A stretch of DNA of 64,000 nucleotides from Zonotrichia leucophrys gambelii (taxonomy: Eukaryota; Chordata; Aves; Passeriformes; Passerellidae): the NCBI RefSeq assembly GCF_028769735.1, contig NC_088177.1, positions 10,046,599 to 10,110,598 on the forward strand, given 5' to 3'. Below are positions 32,601 to 41,722 of the stretch, piece by piece. The notes under the pieces were generated by a model that did no database searches, was not told the origin of the DNA, and saw only the letters and a program-made list of their open reading frames with translations. How positions within the stretch are numbered: position 1 is the first letter of the stretch; the number at the start of each line of letters is the position of its first letter. Position numbers and translations under genes: made by a program.

Positions 32601-35600
32601 TTCACCCAGATTCATCTGGTTTGAGAGGCCCAAGGAGCCTCATTATCTCAGCATCCTTGCATTCTGTATCCTGCTCTTGATAAACATCCTTCCCCTTATC
32701 AGGCATCCTTGCATTCTTCTTGCTGTTTTGCACGTATTCCTTTCCCTTCTCATGAGACCAAGGATGCAGCAAATATTAAGCAATGTCCATCATTTATGTG
32801 CCTATTCCTAATCAATACCTGCTAATTTCTGTGATTAATATTAATATAGATATCCTCTAGTTTCTGACTTCATGTTTCAATCTGATAAATGAATTGTCTC
32901 AGCACAGTCTGTAATTGTGGGTCGCTGGTCCTGTTTATAGGCAGCAGATGCTGCTCTGTGGATGGTTTTAGTAGTTGGTTGTAGGTTAAACAACTGAGTT
33001 AACAGAGAAGAAATTGATAAAACAAAGAAAGTAAAGAAGTTTTCTCCCAATAAGATAAAAAGTTTAGCACATAAACTGCTTTGTCTAATCTTCCCTGGGA
33101 AGTTTCTCCTTCCACTGCTCGCACCTCACCCTCAGAGGCATCAGCTGAGCTCCTGCTCCTGTCCTGATGCAGCCAGGGGCTCTCCCTGGAGCAGAGTGCT
33201 GGGTGAGCTTGGGTTGGGCCATGGGGACGAGCACCAACCCTCTGGGAAGGTTTGTCCATCCCCCTGAGCTCTGCTGGCTTTCTCAGCATTGCTTATTTAG
33301 GGAAAATGGATGGAGTTTGATATTCAAGTTCTTCCCGTGGGCTGAGGGAAGTTGTGTGAGCTGTTGCCACTTTGGCTGCCCTGGACTCACAAGCCAGACT
33401 GGAGCTGCATCTCGGGATGTTCGGTGGCTGAGCTCTGGCCAGGGGCTCAGCTGTGCCCAGTGCGTTATCCCAGAATCAGCCTGGCTATTTTGACTGCAGC
33501 TCCAGCTCCCTGGAAGCGGTGGCTGGGCCAGGGGCATTAGCTGTGGTGTCCCTGGGAGCAGCTATTTCAGGGATGTGGAGCCTGGGGCTGCCCTGCCCAG
33601 CCCAGTGCGTCAGCAGGCGCTGATGACTTGGGGATATTTGTCCTGCAGGGCCTGGCCAGGGAATGGATTTGCAGGAGGATTTGTGCACAGGGGGATGCTC
33701 AGGGTGCTGAGTGCTGCCACAGCTGTGGGTGTCACTCCAGCCCAGCCAGGCATCTTCATCCCAAATATATCCAGGCTGTGGCATTCCTGAAAATCTCCAT
33801 GGAATGCTTTCCCTGGAGCTGCAGGGGGAAAGGAGCTCACCAGGGGGATCATGGTGCTGCTCTGACAGCTGCAGCCAGGGATGGAGCTGCTCTCCCAGCT
33901 GGCAGCACACTCACACTCTGTCTTCAGGTTATTTGTCCATTATTTCCACAAAACAGATTGATCCATTCTCTTATTATCTCATTATCTGCTTATTTATCTT
34001 CAGCTTGCCAGGTCCCTTCTGGATACCCCTTTAGCCTGGCTCCAGGCTCACCCTGCAGCCTTGCAGCGGAGGAAATCAATGTTTTCCTTTAATTTGCAAA
34101 ACAAAAGTGAAGCCTTGTGGTGTTTGCTTTTTTCCCTTCTGAAGCAAGGAATTGAGGGAGGATAGGAAGTTCTGGGATACTCGCTGAAAAAAACCAAAGC
34201 TGTCAATCCTGTGAGCCCCAGTCCAGTGCAGCACCATCCACATCCAAGTGCTGTCAAGGAATAAATGCCAGAGCCAATTCCAGCCTTGGCTGCAGTGATA
34301 AAAAGCCCCAGAGGAATTCCTTAGGATTTATAGCAGTATAAGCATTCAGATGCCATCAAACCCTAAATCATTCTTTGACTGCTTCCCAGCATTCCCATCC
34401 CCATCCTGCCTGCAGCCCTTCATCCCCTCACAGTCCAACCACAGCATCCTTTAAAGCCAAACCATTGCCATGGTGACAGGGACAACAGTTGGAACTGCAG
34501 TTCACTTTGGGTAGGGAAAAAATACTCCAAAGCACAGCCAAGCTTTTCAGGGCCAGGTTTCTGTCTCCTGGCAGTGCTGGGATTGTTTGGGAAAACCTGC
34601 CCTCCTCCCAGTGCTATCCTACAGTGGCTGCTTCATAGTTTTGTGGAGGAGATGGTGTTTGGGAGATGGAGGCGTGCAAATGAGCTGTGGGCTTGTCTGA
34701 AAGCCAGAAGCTTGGCTCCAGGCAGAAAGGAAGCTTGGAGCAAAGTTTCTTAGGGAGGCTCTCCTGTTGAGTCAGGGGATGCAGAAAGGACCCCCTGGCC
34801 TCCTCAGTTTCCTGGGGTGGGGTCTGGGTGTGGCTGCATCCAATCATTCCCTACATAGCACAGGTGGTTATTTATATTGCCCTGTTTATTGAAACCAAAC
34901 TGAAGCAAAGCTGTTAAAATGAGTAAAATAATTGTTGTGTAGAGATTGATGTCACCCATGTGGGCAAATCCTGACCCCCCTTCTCCATCCCTCCGTGGGA
35001 ATTCTCACAAACAGGGTAAAGTTCAAGCTGCTTTACCCCCACTGAGGCAGAGCATCCTCTCTCCAGAGAGTTAAACTCTGCCTGAGGCTCATCCTTGCAG
35101 CCTTGGCTCAGCTTTGTCCTGCTCAGTGTGGGGGATGTGGGGGGAACACAGCGTTCTGGGGTGGCAATAGCAGGGCAGGAAAACACCCCCCTCTGCCTGA
35201 GGGATTTCCCCAGAGCCCAGGCTCAATTCCCAGTGGGAGCAGGCTGGCCTGTGCTGTCACAGTAACGTGGCCCTGCCTGTGAGAGGAGAGAACAGCAGAT
35301 GCTGCTGTGCACAGGCAGTGGGACACGTTCAGCAGTGGCAGGAAGAGCACACCCAGGCCCAGGCAGGAACACTGCTGCTCTCCAGAGGGATCCTGATCCT
35401 GTCTGCCAGGGCACTGTGAGCAGCCTGGACCTGGGGTTAACCCTGGGTACCCTTCCCAGCCCATGGATCCCCTCTGTTGGTACCTGCTGTGGCAGGAGAA
35501 GGGCCCCAGTGCCCTGTGACTGGTGCATTTGGGATGGACAGGAGATGATGGAGGCTCACAGGGCTGTTGGTGGGTCTGTGAGATGCAGTGGGATAAATGA

Positions 35601-38572
35601 GAGCATTTGGCTGCAGCTGAGAGCTCAGCTTTGCTTTTAGCTGCTGATGCATAGCAGTGCCCTGGTCAGGTGAGCTCTGTGTAACCAGGGACAGAAACCA
35701 GCTCCTGAGGAGCACCAGCCTTGCTCTGCCCTGGCCAGGAGCTGAGGAGCCCTCAGTGTCACCTCTGCACTGGCACCTGTTCCTGAAAACATTTATTTTC
35801 CCTCTGGGACCCTCTCACTCATTCCCACTGCCCTCAGAGACCTGTGGGGCCAGAGGGTGAGAGATGCCACCCTGCTCTAATGAAAACAGCAAAAACAGAA
35901 GGGACAAGAGACTTAAGGTGTGTTAAGCCACCCCATTAAGGTGGAGGGACCCCCATGGCCACCTCCTTGTGTCCCCACGCTGCTGGTGGGGCTGTGGCTG
36001 CCCAGCCCCTCTGCTGAGCTCCATCCTCACATGCTGGAATACACTGCTGCCTCCTGGAAAGGGCAGTGCCAGTTTATCCTTCCATTTGCTGCCCCTGCTG
36101 GGCTCTGGTTCCTTGCATGCCTCACATGCACTGAGGGGAGCAGTGATTTATCCCCATGGAAGTGCAGTTGGAGCCAGGGAAGGGCTAAGCCAGCTGCACT
36201 ATGGCTCTTCAGCTTTAAAAATAGCTTTTATTTGCCTGTTAGCGCTTTCCCTCTGGTTCCTGAAGTTGCTGCAGCTCCTGAGATCTCCTAAGGATGCTGA
36301 TGAACGGGAAATGGTAATTCTGCACACTGGGATGCTGAGCAGAAGCTGCTTTTAGCAGCTGCAGGCCCTGTTAATTAAATCTCTGGCTGTGTGGGCACAG
36401 CCTGCCCCAAAACCCCAAACCCCAGCTGAGGAGCTGTGCTGGGGCTGTCCACATGGGCTGGGAAGCTGCTTCCAAAATATTTCTTTCCCCCAGGCAGGTT
36501 TTTAATTGGAGAGCTGGGGTTTGCTTTGCTTTGCTGCTCTGGGATTAGACGTGACTAATTGGGATGGGGGGGGAAATTGTATCTGGGTTTTTATGCATGG
36601 CCACTTCTAAAGCAGGGGGGATTTAGCTGTCAACTTTAAACAGGGAAGGTTTAGATGTCATTTTTAAACAGCTTTAGCTGTCATTCCAGAGCATGGCTGG
36701 ATGGCCTGGCACAGGGACAGTGGCTCTGGCTCAGGGCTGCTCCTGCTTTTCCAGGTATTTTTTAAAAAATGGAAAAATGGACTTGATGGTCACAGAGCGG
36801 TGGGATGGGCCGTGGGCCTGCCCAGCTTTCTCCCAGTTTTAAGCAAATTAAAGGAGATTTTTGAGTAGATTCAATGTACTTATTTCTGTCCCCCTTTGGA
36901 ATGAGCTCACACAAGGTGGAGGATGGTGCTCTGAAGGCCAAGTTGGGACAGGTTTCCTGAAGGTCTGCTTTAAATGTGGGTCTGGCCTGCATTTTCTAAT
37001 AATACCAGTTCAGCCAGGAAATGGCGCAAAATTTAACACAAACCAAACAAAAACTTCCAAACTTGCTTCTTGGTGTTCCTGTAAATACTATTTCTGTTTT
37101 CATTTCCTTCTGTAAATTAAACTACCACTATGTCACTTCATAAATGAAAATTGCTTTTGGCTGTGAGTGAGAACTTAAAAGTTGCCATCAAATGTGGGAA
37201 TTTAAAATACCCTGTTACCTTTTTACCTCCTAGCTATGAACTCAAAACCCCATATATTTTTATATTTGGGTTATCATAAATTTTCAAAACCCCTCTATAT
37301 ATTTTTATGGGGCTAGTTATGTCCAGCTGCAAACTCAAAAAATGGCTACAAAATTTAAGAACACAGATTTGTAGCAGAATCTCAGGTATGAACTTCTGTA
37401 ACAGAATATAAAATACTGTACAGGGAGGGGTATTGTATATATAATATATATTGCCAAAGCATATAATATATCCCTCCCTGTACAATATATATTATATATA
37501 AAATATTTATTATATACACATTATATACAATATATATTTTAATATATATAACTATATATATGTATAATATATACTATATATAGTATATATATAGTATACT
37601 ATATATGGTATATATAGTGTATATTTAGTATATATTCTATATAAAATATAGAACATATACATTATATCCAATATACATTATACATATTACCATATATATA
37701 TTATATGCAATGTATACTATATACAATATAGAGTACATATACATGTATTATATATAATATATAACACATATATGATGTATATGACATATATATTCTATTC
37801 TACTCATTATAAATTACATAGTATATATTTTGTATTTTATATACACTGCATATAATGTATACAATACATACAATGTATAATATATATAGTATATATATGC
37901 CATATATATACTTATATGTGGTATATATACTATATACATGTATATACTGCATATTATGTATACAATGTATACTATATATAATACATATATACAATATATA
38001 GTATATATGTACTATAGTCTACTATATATAGTATATATAGCATATATACTATATAGATAGCATATATGCTATATAGATAATATATACCATATGTACTATA
38101 TGTATTGTAATATATATTATATATAATACAGATATGATGTATGTTATATATATGAGATATTCTATGCTATGCTATGCTATTGTACTCATTATAAATTACA
38201 TAGTATACATTTTGTATTTGATATACACTGGAATCCCATACTGGATATTGCTCGGGGGGAGGGTGGCGGTGCCACCGCGGTGCCAGCCTGTTGTGTCCCC
38301 GTGTTTTGTTTTGCAGCACCTACGGGGAGCTCACCAACTGCACGGCGCTGATCGCCGAGAAGCTCGACTGCTACTGGCCCAACCGGCTGGTGGACGAGTT
38401 CTTCGTGGCCGTGCACAGGCAATACTTCAGGAACTGCTCGCCGTCGGGCCGGGCGCTGCACGACCCCCCGAACGGCGTGCTGTGTCCCTTCATCGTGCTG
38501 CCCGTGCTCGTCACCCTGCTCATGACAGCGCTCGTCGTGTGGCGGAGCAAACGCAGCGAGGGCATCGTCTAG
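17534..38572 (+). CDS. RAMP1: RAMP1, receptor activity-modifying protein 1
   Basis: Three exons (17534-17573, 28775-28913, 38317-38572) join in frame to 144 residues. The protein is a type I membrane subunit that pairs with the calcitonin receptor-like receptor to form the CGRP receptor and escorts it to the surface. A short signal peptide (about 1-22) precedes the ectodomain. All six ectodomain cysteines (23, 36, 53, 68, 78, 100) keep the spacing of human RAMP1. A transmembrane helix covers about 118-135, and the short tail ends RSKRSEGIV, close to the mammalian RAMP1 terminus. Differences from human are NCT and NCS sequons at 67 and 99, Ala at the position of Trp74, and an extra Cys at 116. 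RAMP3 is an alternative, but the tail and neighbours favour RAMP1. Confidence 0.95.
25020..25290 (+). mobile_element. CR1 LINE 3' end
   Basis: A well preserved CR1 terminus with blocks GATATTGGGAAGGAATTC, AGGGTGGGCAGGCCCTGG, GGAGCAGCCTGGGATAGTGG and TTTCCAACCCAAACCATTCC, then GTTCTGTGATTC. Confidence 0.93.
26764..27125. repeat. Long polypyrimidine (CTT)n tract
   Basis: About 360 bp of CTT/TTC units on the plus strand, interspersed with CTGCTTC and short T runs, with pyrimidine over nearly its full length. Open frames across it (poly F/S/L on plus, poly K/E/R on minus) are artefacts. Confidence 0.97.
28295..28700 (-). mobile_element. Endogenous retrovirus solo LTR (passerine type)
   Basis: Read on the minus strand it has a TATA-like TTATAAAAG near 28470, an AATAAA signal around 28350 and a downstream terminal segment. 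It resembles a common songbird LTR that I recognise from memory. No internal viral genes are attached. Confidence 0.6.
28775..28913 (+). CDS. RAMP1: RAMP1 coding exon 2 (ectodomain, N-terminal half)
   Basis: It follows a TCTCTTGCAG acceptor and encodes AQHFIAATACQEADYGAMI, then HYCLKEFQHSM and LWCDWDETV. CQEA.YGA, C and LWCDW are RAMP1 landmarks. The donor is GTGAGT. Confidence 0.95.
29255..29430 (+). mobile_element. CR1 LINE fragment, upstream part
   Basis: It resembles the CR1 3' coding region (GAAGTTCAGCAAAGTCCTGC, ACCTGAGGAGGAGCAGCCCC). It is followed by an LTR and then the downstream CR1 part at 30020. Confidence 0.65.
29430..30015 (-). mobile_element. Endogenous retrovirus LTR (passerine type) nested in CR1
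   Basis: It has AGCTCTCAGGTAAAGATATG and AGGAATAACAGTTCTTTCCT near its 5' (plus) side and a TTTTATCAGCCATG block near its other side, features of a recurring songbird LTR read on the minus strand. Ends are approximate and no viral genes are present. Confidence 0.6.
30020..30400 (+). mobile_element. CR1 LINE fragment, downstream part
   Basis: It contains AGAAAGGGACCTGGGGGTTC, a GTGAGGGTGGCCAAACTCTG block and a GGACAAGCTGAAGTGGATCT block, which follow in CR1 order. It ends in a CATTCTGGGATTG tail. Confidence 0.8.
31405..31475 (+). mobile_element. CR1 3' tail
   Basis: It has GGTTGGACTTCAAGATCTTG, then GAGGTCTTTTCCAACCTTG and ATGATTCTGTTCTGTGACTC, the canonical CR1 terminus. Confidence 0.88.
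32265..32880 (-). mobile_element. LTR-like endogenous retroviral sequence
   Basis: On the minus strand an AATAAA signal (plus-strand TTTATT at about 32329) precedes a terminal segment at the low-coordinate end. Much of the block, including AGCTTATCAGTTGTCTCTGG, resembles a recurring songbird retroviral LTR or flank. No coding region is intact. Confidence 0.5.
37418..37483. repeat. Inverted repeat (12-bp perfect arms)
   Basis: GTACAGGGAGGG at 37418-37429 is the exact reverse complement of CCCTCCCTGTAC at 37472-37483. The 42-bp spacer is itself TA-rich and partly self-complementary, so the site could extrude as a cruciform. Confidence 0.9.
37430..38180. repeat. TA-rich dinucleotide block in RAMP1 intron 2
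   Basis: About 750 bp of TATA/ATAC/GTAT units. Two 48-bp near-identical copies starting TACTCATTATAAATTACATA occur at 37801-37848 and 38183-38230, 382 bp apart. The block ends with TATGC units at 38163-38180. Confidence 0.93.
38317..38572 (+). CDS. RAMP1: RAMP1 coding exon 3 (ectodomain end, TM helix, tail)
   Basis: After a TTTTGCAG acceptor it encodes TYGELTNCTALIAEKLDCYW, the AVHRQYFRNCS block, then a transmembrane segment (FIVLPVLVTLLMTALVVW) and the RSKRSEGIV tail with TAG at 38570. Confidence 0.95.
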
Positions 38573-39085
38573 GGGCGGGGAGGGACGGGCGGGTGTTCCC
38601 TGGATTTGGGAAGCGCTGCCGGAGGGTACCGAGCCCCGGCGGCAGGGACAGCATCGGCACCGCTGCTCCTCCGCCCGTGGGCCCGCTGTTTCCCAAAAAA
38701 TGGCATTTCAGCGGTGGGTGCTGGGCGGAGTGGGGACTCCGCGGGGCTCCCCCCGCACCGGCTCCGCTCCGCCTCTTCCAGCGTGTGCGAGCAGGGGAAT
38801 TGTAAAGGGAAAAACCCCAGGGGGGTGTGGGGAGTTTGAAATCCTGCCAGCGGGTCTGGGGGCGCCTGAACATCCTCGGCTTCCTCTCTGTCCTATTCTG
38901 GGCTCCCCCCAGACGTGGAAAGGCATCTTCTCCCCCAGCCCCCTGCACAAGGGCTGGGTTTGCCTGGGAGCTGGGGAGCAACGCGAGGAGGCTGGTGGTG
39001 GGAGCGGGTGGTGCCCTGGGGCTACTAACAAGGAACGGGAATAAGGTGCTTTTCCTAAATAAATAAAGAAATACCTGAATTAACC
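38573..39085 (+). other. RAMP1: RAMP1 3' UTR with poly(A) signals
   Basis: A GC-rich UTR that ends with overlapping AATAAA hexamers at 39058-39063 and 39062-39067. Cleavage near 39080-39090 is expected. Confidence 0.7.
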
Positions 39086-39228
39086 AGGTGCCTGTCTCTG
39101 TGAAGGCTAAACTGAAGCCTCCCCCTCCATGCCCTCATTCTGTGGTGGCAGAGACCCCCAGCATCTATATATATCTATTTGGGGTCAGCTCCAGAGCAGG
39201 GAGCCTGGGCATCACCAGGGAAGGGATA

Positions 39229-39285
39229 GGACGGGACGGGACGGGACGGGACGGGACGGGATGGGATGGGATGGGATGGGATTGG
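39229..39285. repeat. (GGGAC)n/(GGGAT)n microsatellite
   Basis: About six GGGAC units followed by about five GGGAT units between the RAMP1 and UBE2F 3' ends. Regularly spaced GGG runs make a G-quadruplex possible on the plus strand. Confidence 0.93.
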
Positions 39286-39699
39286 GACCCCCAACCCCAC
39301 CCTGACAGCTCCAGACCCCTTCAGTGCCTTGCTGGCTCAGGAAGGGGTTCCCTGAGGACACCCAGCTGCTGTTTACTCCTCACTCTCACATTTCCCAAAA
39401 ACCCCAAAACCCAGTGGGATGCCCAGCCCCGTGCCTGGCCCACCCAGCCCAGGCCCCCTCTAACCCAGATCAGTCCATGATTCTGGCAGAAGCATAGATT
39501 AGTTGCACCTATACAAATACACATAAAAATACATACAAACAAATATATATTTATGTAAATACATACCCCCACCCCCTTCCCCCCCAGTCTCCTCATAAGA
39601 AATTCCATTTATTTTCCTGGACTGTGAGGTGATGAGATCTAGGATTCCCCCCCCTCCACATGAGCACAAACCAATGCTCAGACCTTCTTGTACAATATT

Positions 39700-41671
39700 T
39701 AACAGTATCCAAACTTTATTATTCTGCTCATCTCCTCCAGGCAAGCAACAATACAGGGAAGGGGTGGAACAGGATTGTTGTGGGAGGCAGGGAGGGCTCT
39801 GATGGCTGCAGCTCTGTGCTCTCAGGGCTGCTGGTACTGGCACAGCTTTCCCTGGCTGCCCTGAGCAGCACCCAGCTCTGCCCTGCCCTGGGCACAGCCA
39901 TCCATGGTGACAGCCCAAGCAATGGGGACTCTGTTCCCTCCTCGTGCTGACAGCACCAGGGTGCCTCTACAGCAAGAACTAATTTCTTACAGCAACCTGG
40001 TTGAGTTTTTGATTCAAGAATAATAGAATCCTTTTCATGCCATAAGCAAAAACCAGATCCTTGCTATTTCTGTGAGTGTTTTACCCCCTACCTTTGCTGA
40101 TATATCTGTTTTGGCAGCAAAGATCTCTCACTGCAGGTGCCTGCTTAAAACACTGAGCTGTTTCTTGTTTCTCTGTGAATACTGTCTGCAGGTGAAGCTC
40201 TCCATGCCAATCCCTGCATTTCACTCCCTGCTTTCCAGGCATCCAGCAACAGCTACAGGAGCTGCTGAAGCTGCAAAGGAAAAGGCACAGGGAGAACTCA
40301 ACACAGAAGTTTCATGCCTACAGTTTGCACCCCAGCTCTGCTGTGCTCTTGAGGGAGATTGGTTTCATTTCCTCAGCATCTGCAGCAGAGGAACAGCAGG
40401 AGAGAATGAAGGGGGAGTAAAACCCCAACAGTCAATGGCCAAGTGTCACACACACACTTGCTCTGCATGAAAGCACACAAATATTTATTTCCTGGTTTGC
40501 AGAAGCTCAGCTGGGCTCCATCAGCTCCTCTGTGTGCTCCCAGTGCTGGAGGATGCCCAGGGAGCTCTGGCACCTGGACTGAAGCCTCTCCTGCAGGCTC
40601 CCAGTGCCACCCAGTTCCTTACAGAAAAGGCACCTGCAGCATCACATCCTCCCAAATCCAGAAAGCCAAATGTGCACGAGTGGGGGAATGTGCTGTGGTT
40701 CAAGCTGTGTCCTTCCCTCCAGTGCAGGAATCCTGGGAACACAATCAGGTGCTCTCCAGGTAACAGTGCCTAAATTTACCTTCATCAGAGCAAACTGCAT
40801 CTGATGCTCCCTCACCACATCTTGATTGGAAAGCCAAAGGCAGATTTCTTTTTTAAAAAAATCTCCCTTCCATTAATTTTTTCACAGAAATATATAATAT
40901 ATATATATTTTTTATATATTTATATATATAATTTTACTAATACTAAACATGTACTTAAGTTACATATTAGCCTGTATTTCTTTTAACTACTTCACACAAT
41001 GAGTAGAAACAAAAAACCAATAAACCTGTAGCCCAAACAGGGCCTGAAATTAACAAAGTAAAAATTCCAAACTGTGACAAAAACATACTTACATTAAACA
41101 GCATTGAGAACTTCAATACCAGAAGCAGAATCTCATTTTGCACTTCCACTCTGGCAAGCTCTAAGCCTCAGCTGAGTGATTCTGAGAAAAAGCTCATTTT
41201 GTTTTTTCTGCTCATCAAAGGCAACAGTTTAGTGATTTGGTTCACAGGAGACCATTTATTGCCAACTCGAAGTGTTCCAAAAACACGCCACCTTTTCTGC
41301 TTGGGCTGTTTGGGTTTGCTTTTTTCCTTCCCCCCCCTCCAGATTAGGCAAGAGTTTAAAAAAAAAAGTGTAATTACAATTTCAATAGTGACTTCTTTTA
41401 ACTTCTCAAGCATACCTCATCAACAGGATATACAGTACAGTTCAGAAGAGTAAACATTTGTAAAAGGAAGCAGACAACTTTTTCAACCAACAGACACAAT
41501 TTCTTGCTGTATTTATGCTGAACTCTCCTTTGAACATGGACAGGTTATGAAGTTAGTTTTCTTCTTCAGAACAACATGGACACAGGACTGGTACAAGCCA
41601 GGCTGCTTTGGCTGCTGCTGAGGTTAAGGACAGCTCTGGAGCCGTGGTCCTGCCATCCATCCATCCCTTCA
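39700..41671 (-). other. UBE2F: UBE2F 3' UTR with poly(A) signal
   Basis: On the minus strand the sequence after the TGA stop (41672-41674) runs to an AATAAA (plus-strand TTTATT, 39715-39720). That is followed by a GU-rich TGGTTTGTGCTCATGTGG downstream element. An earlier AATAAA near 40480 may give a shorter form. The tail lies about 600 bp from the RAMP1 poly(A) site, in convergent orientation. Confidence 0.5.
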
Positions 41672-41722
41672 TCATCTGGCGTAGCGCTTAATGTAATCTT
41701 CCACTTTATTCCGAAAGTCCTC
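41672..41722 (-). CDS. UBE2F: UBE2F terminal coding exon
   Basis: On the minus strand a CCCTGCAG acceptor precedes EDFRNKVEDYIKRYAR and TGA. It is the last helix of the E2 fold, strongly conserved. Confidence 0.95.
   Translation of the reverse strand, partial: EDFRNKVEDYIKRYAR

Larger units (their letters stand above)
28914..38316 (+). other. RAMP1 intron 2 (9.4 kb)
   Basis: A GT-AG intron. It contains a CR1 split by an LTR (about 29255-30400), a CR1 tail (about 31405-31475), an LTR-like block (about 32265-32880) and a TA-rich block (about 37430-38180). From 32890 to 37230 I see only unique sequence and no gene. Confidence 0.7.

Noticed and set aside
17534..38572. RAMP3 instead of RAMP1, because of the NCT/NCS sequons
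   Set aside because: The SKRSEGIV tail, the CQEADYG and LWCDW blocks and the position between RBM44 and UBE2F fit RAMP1.
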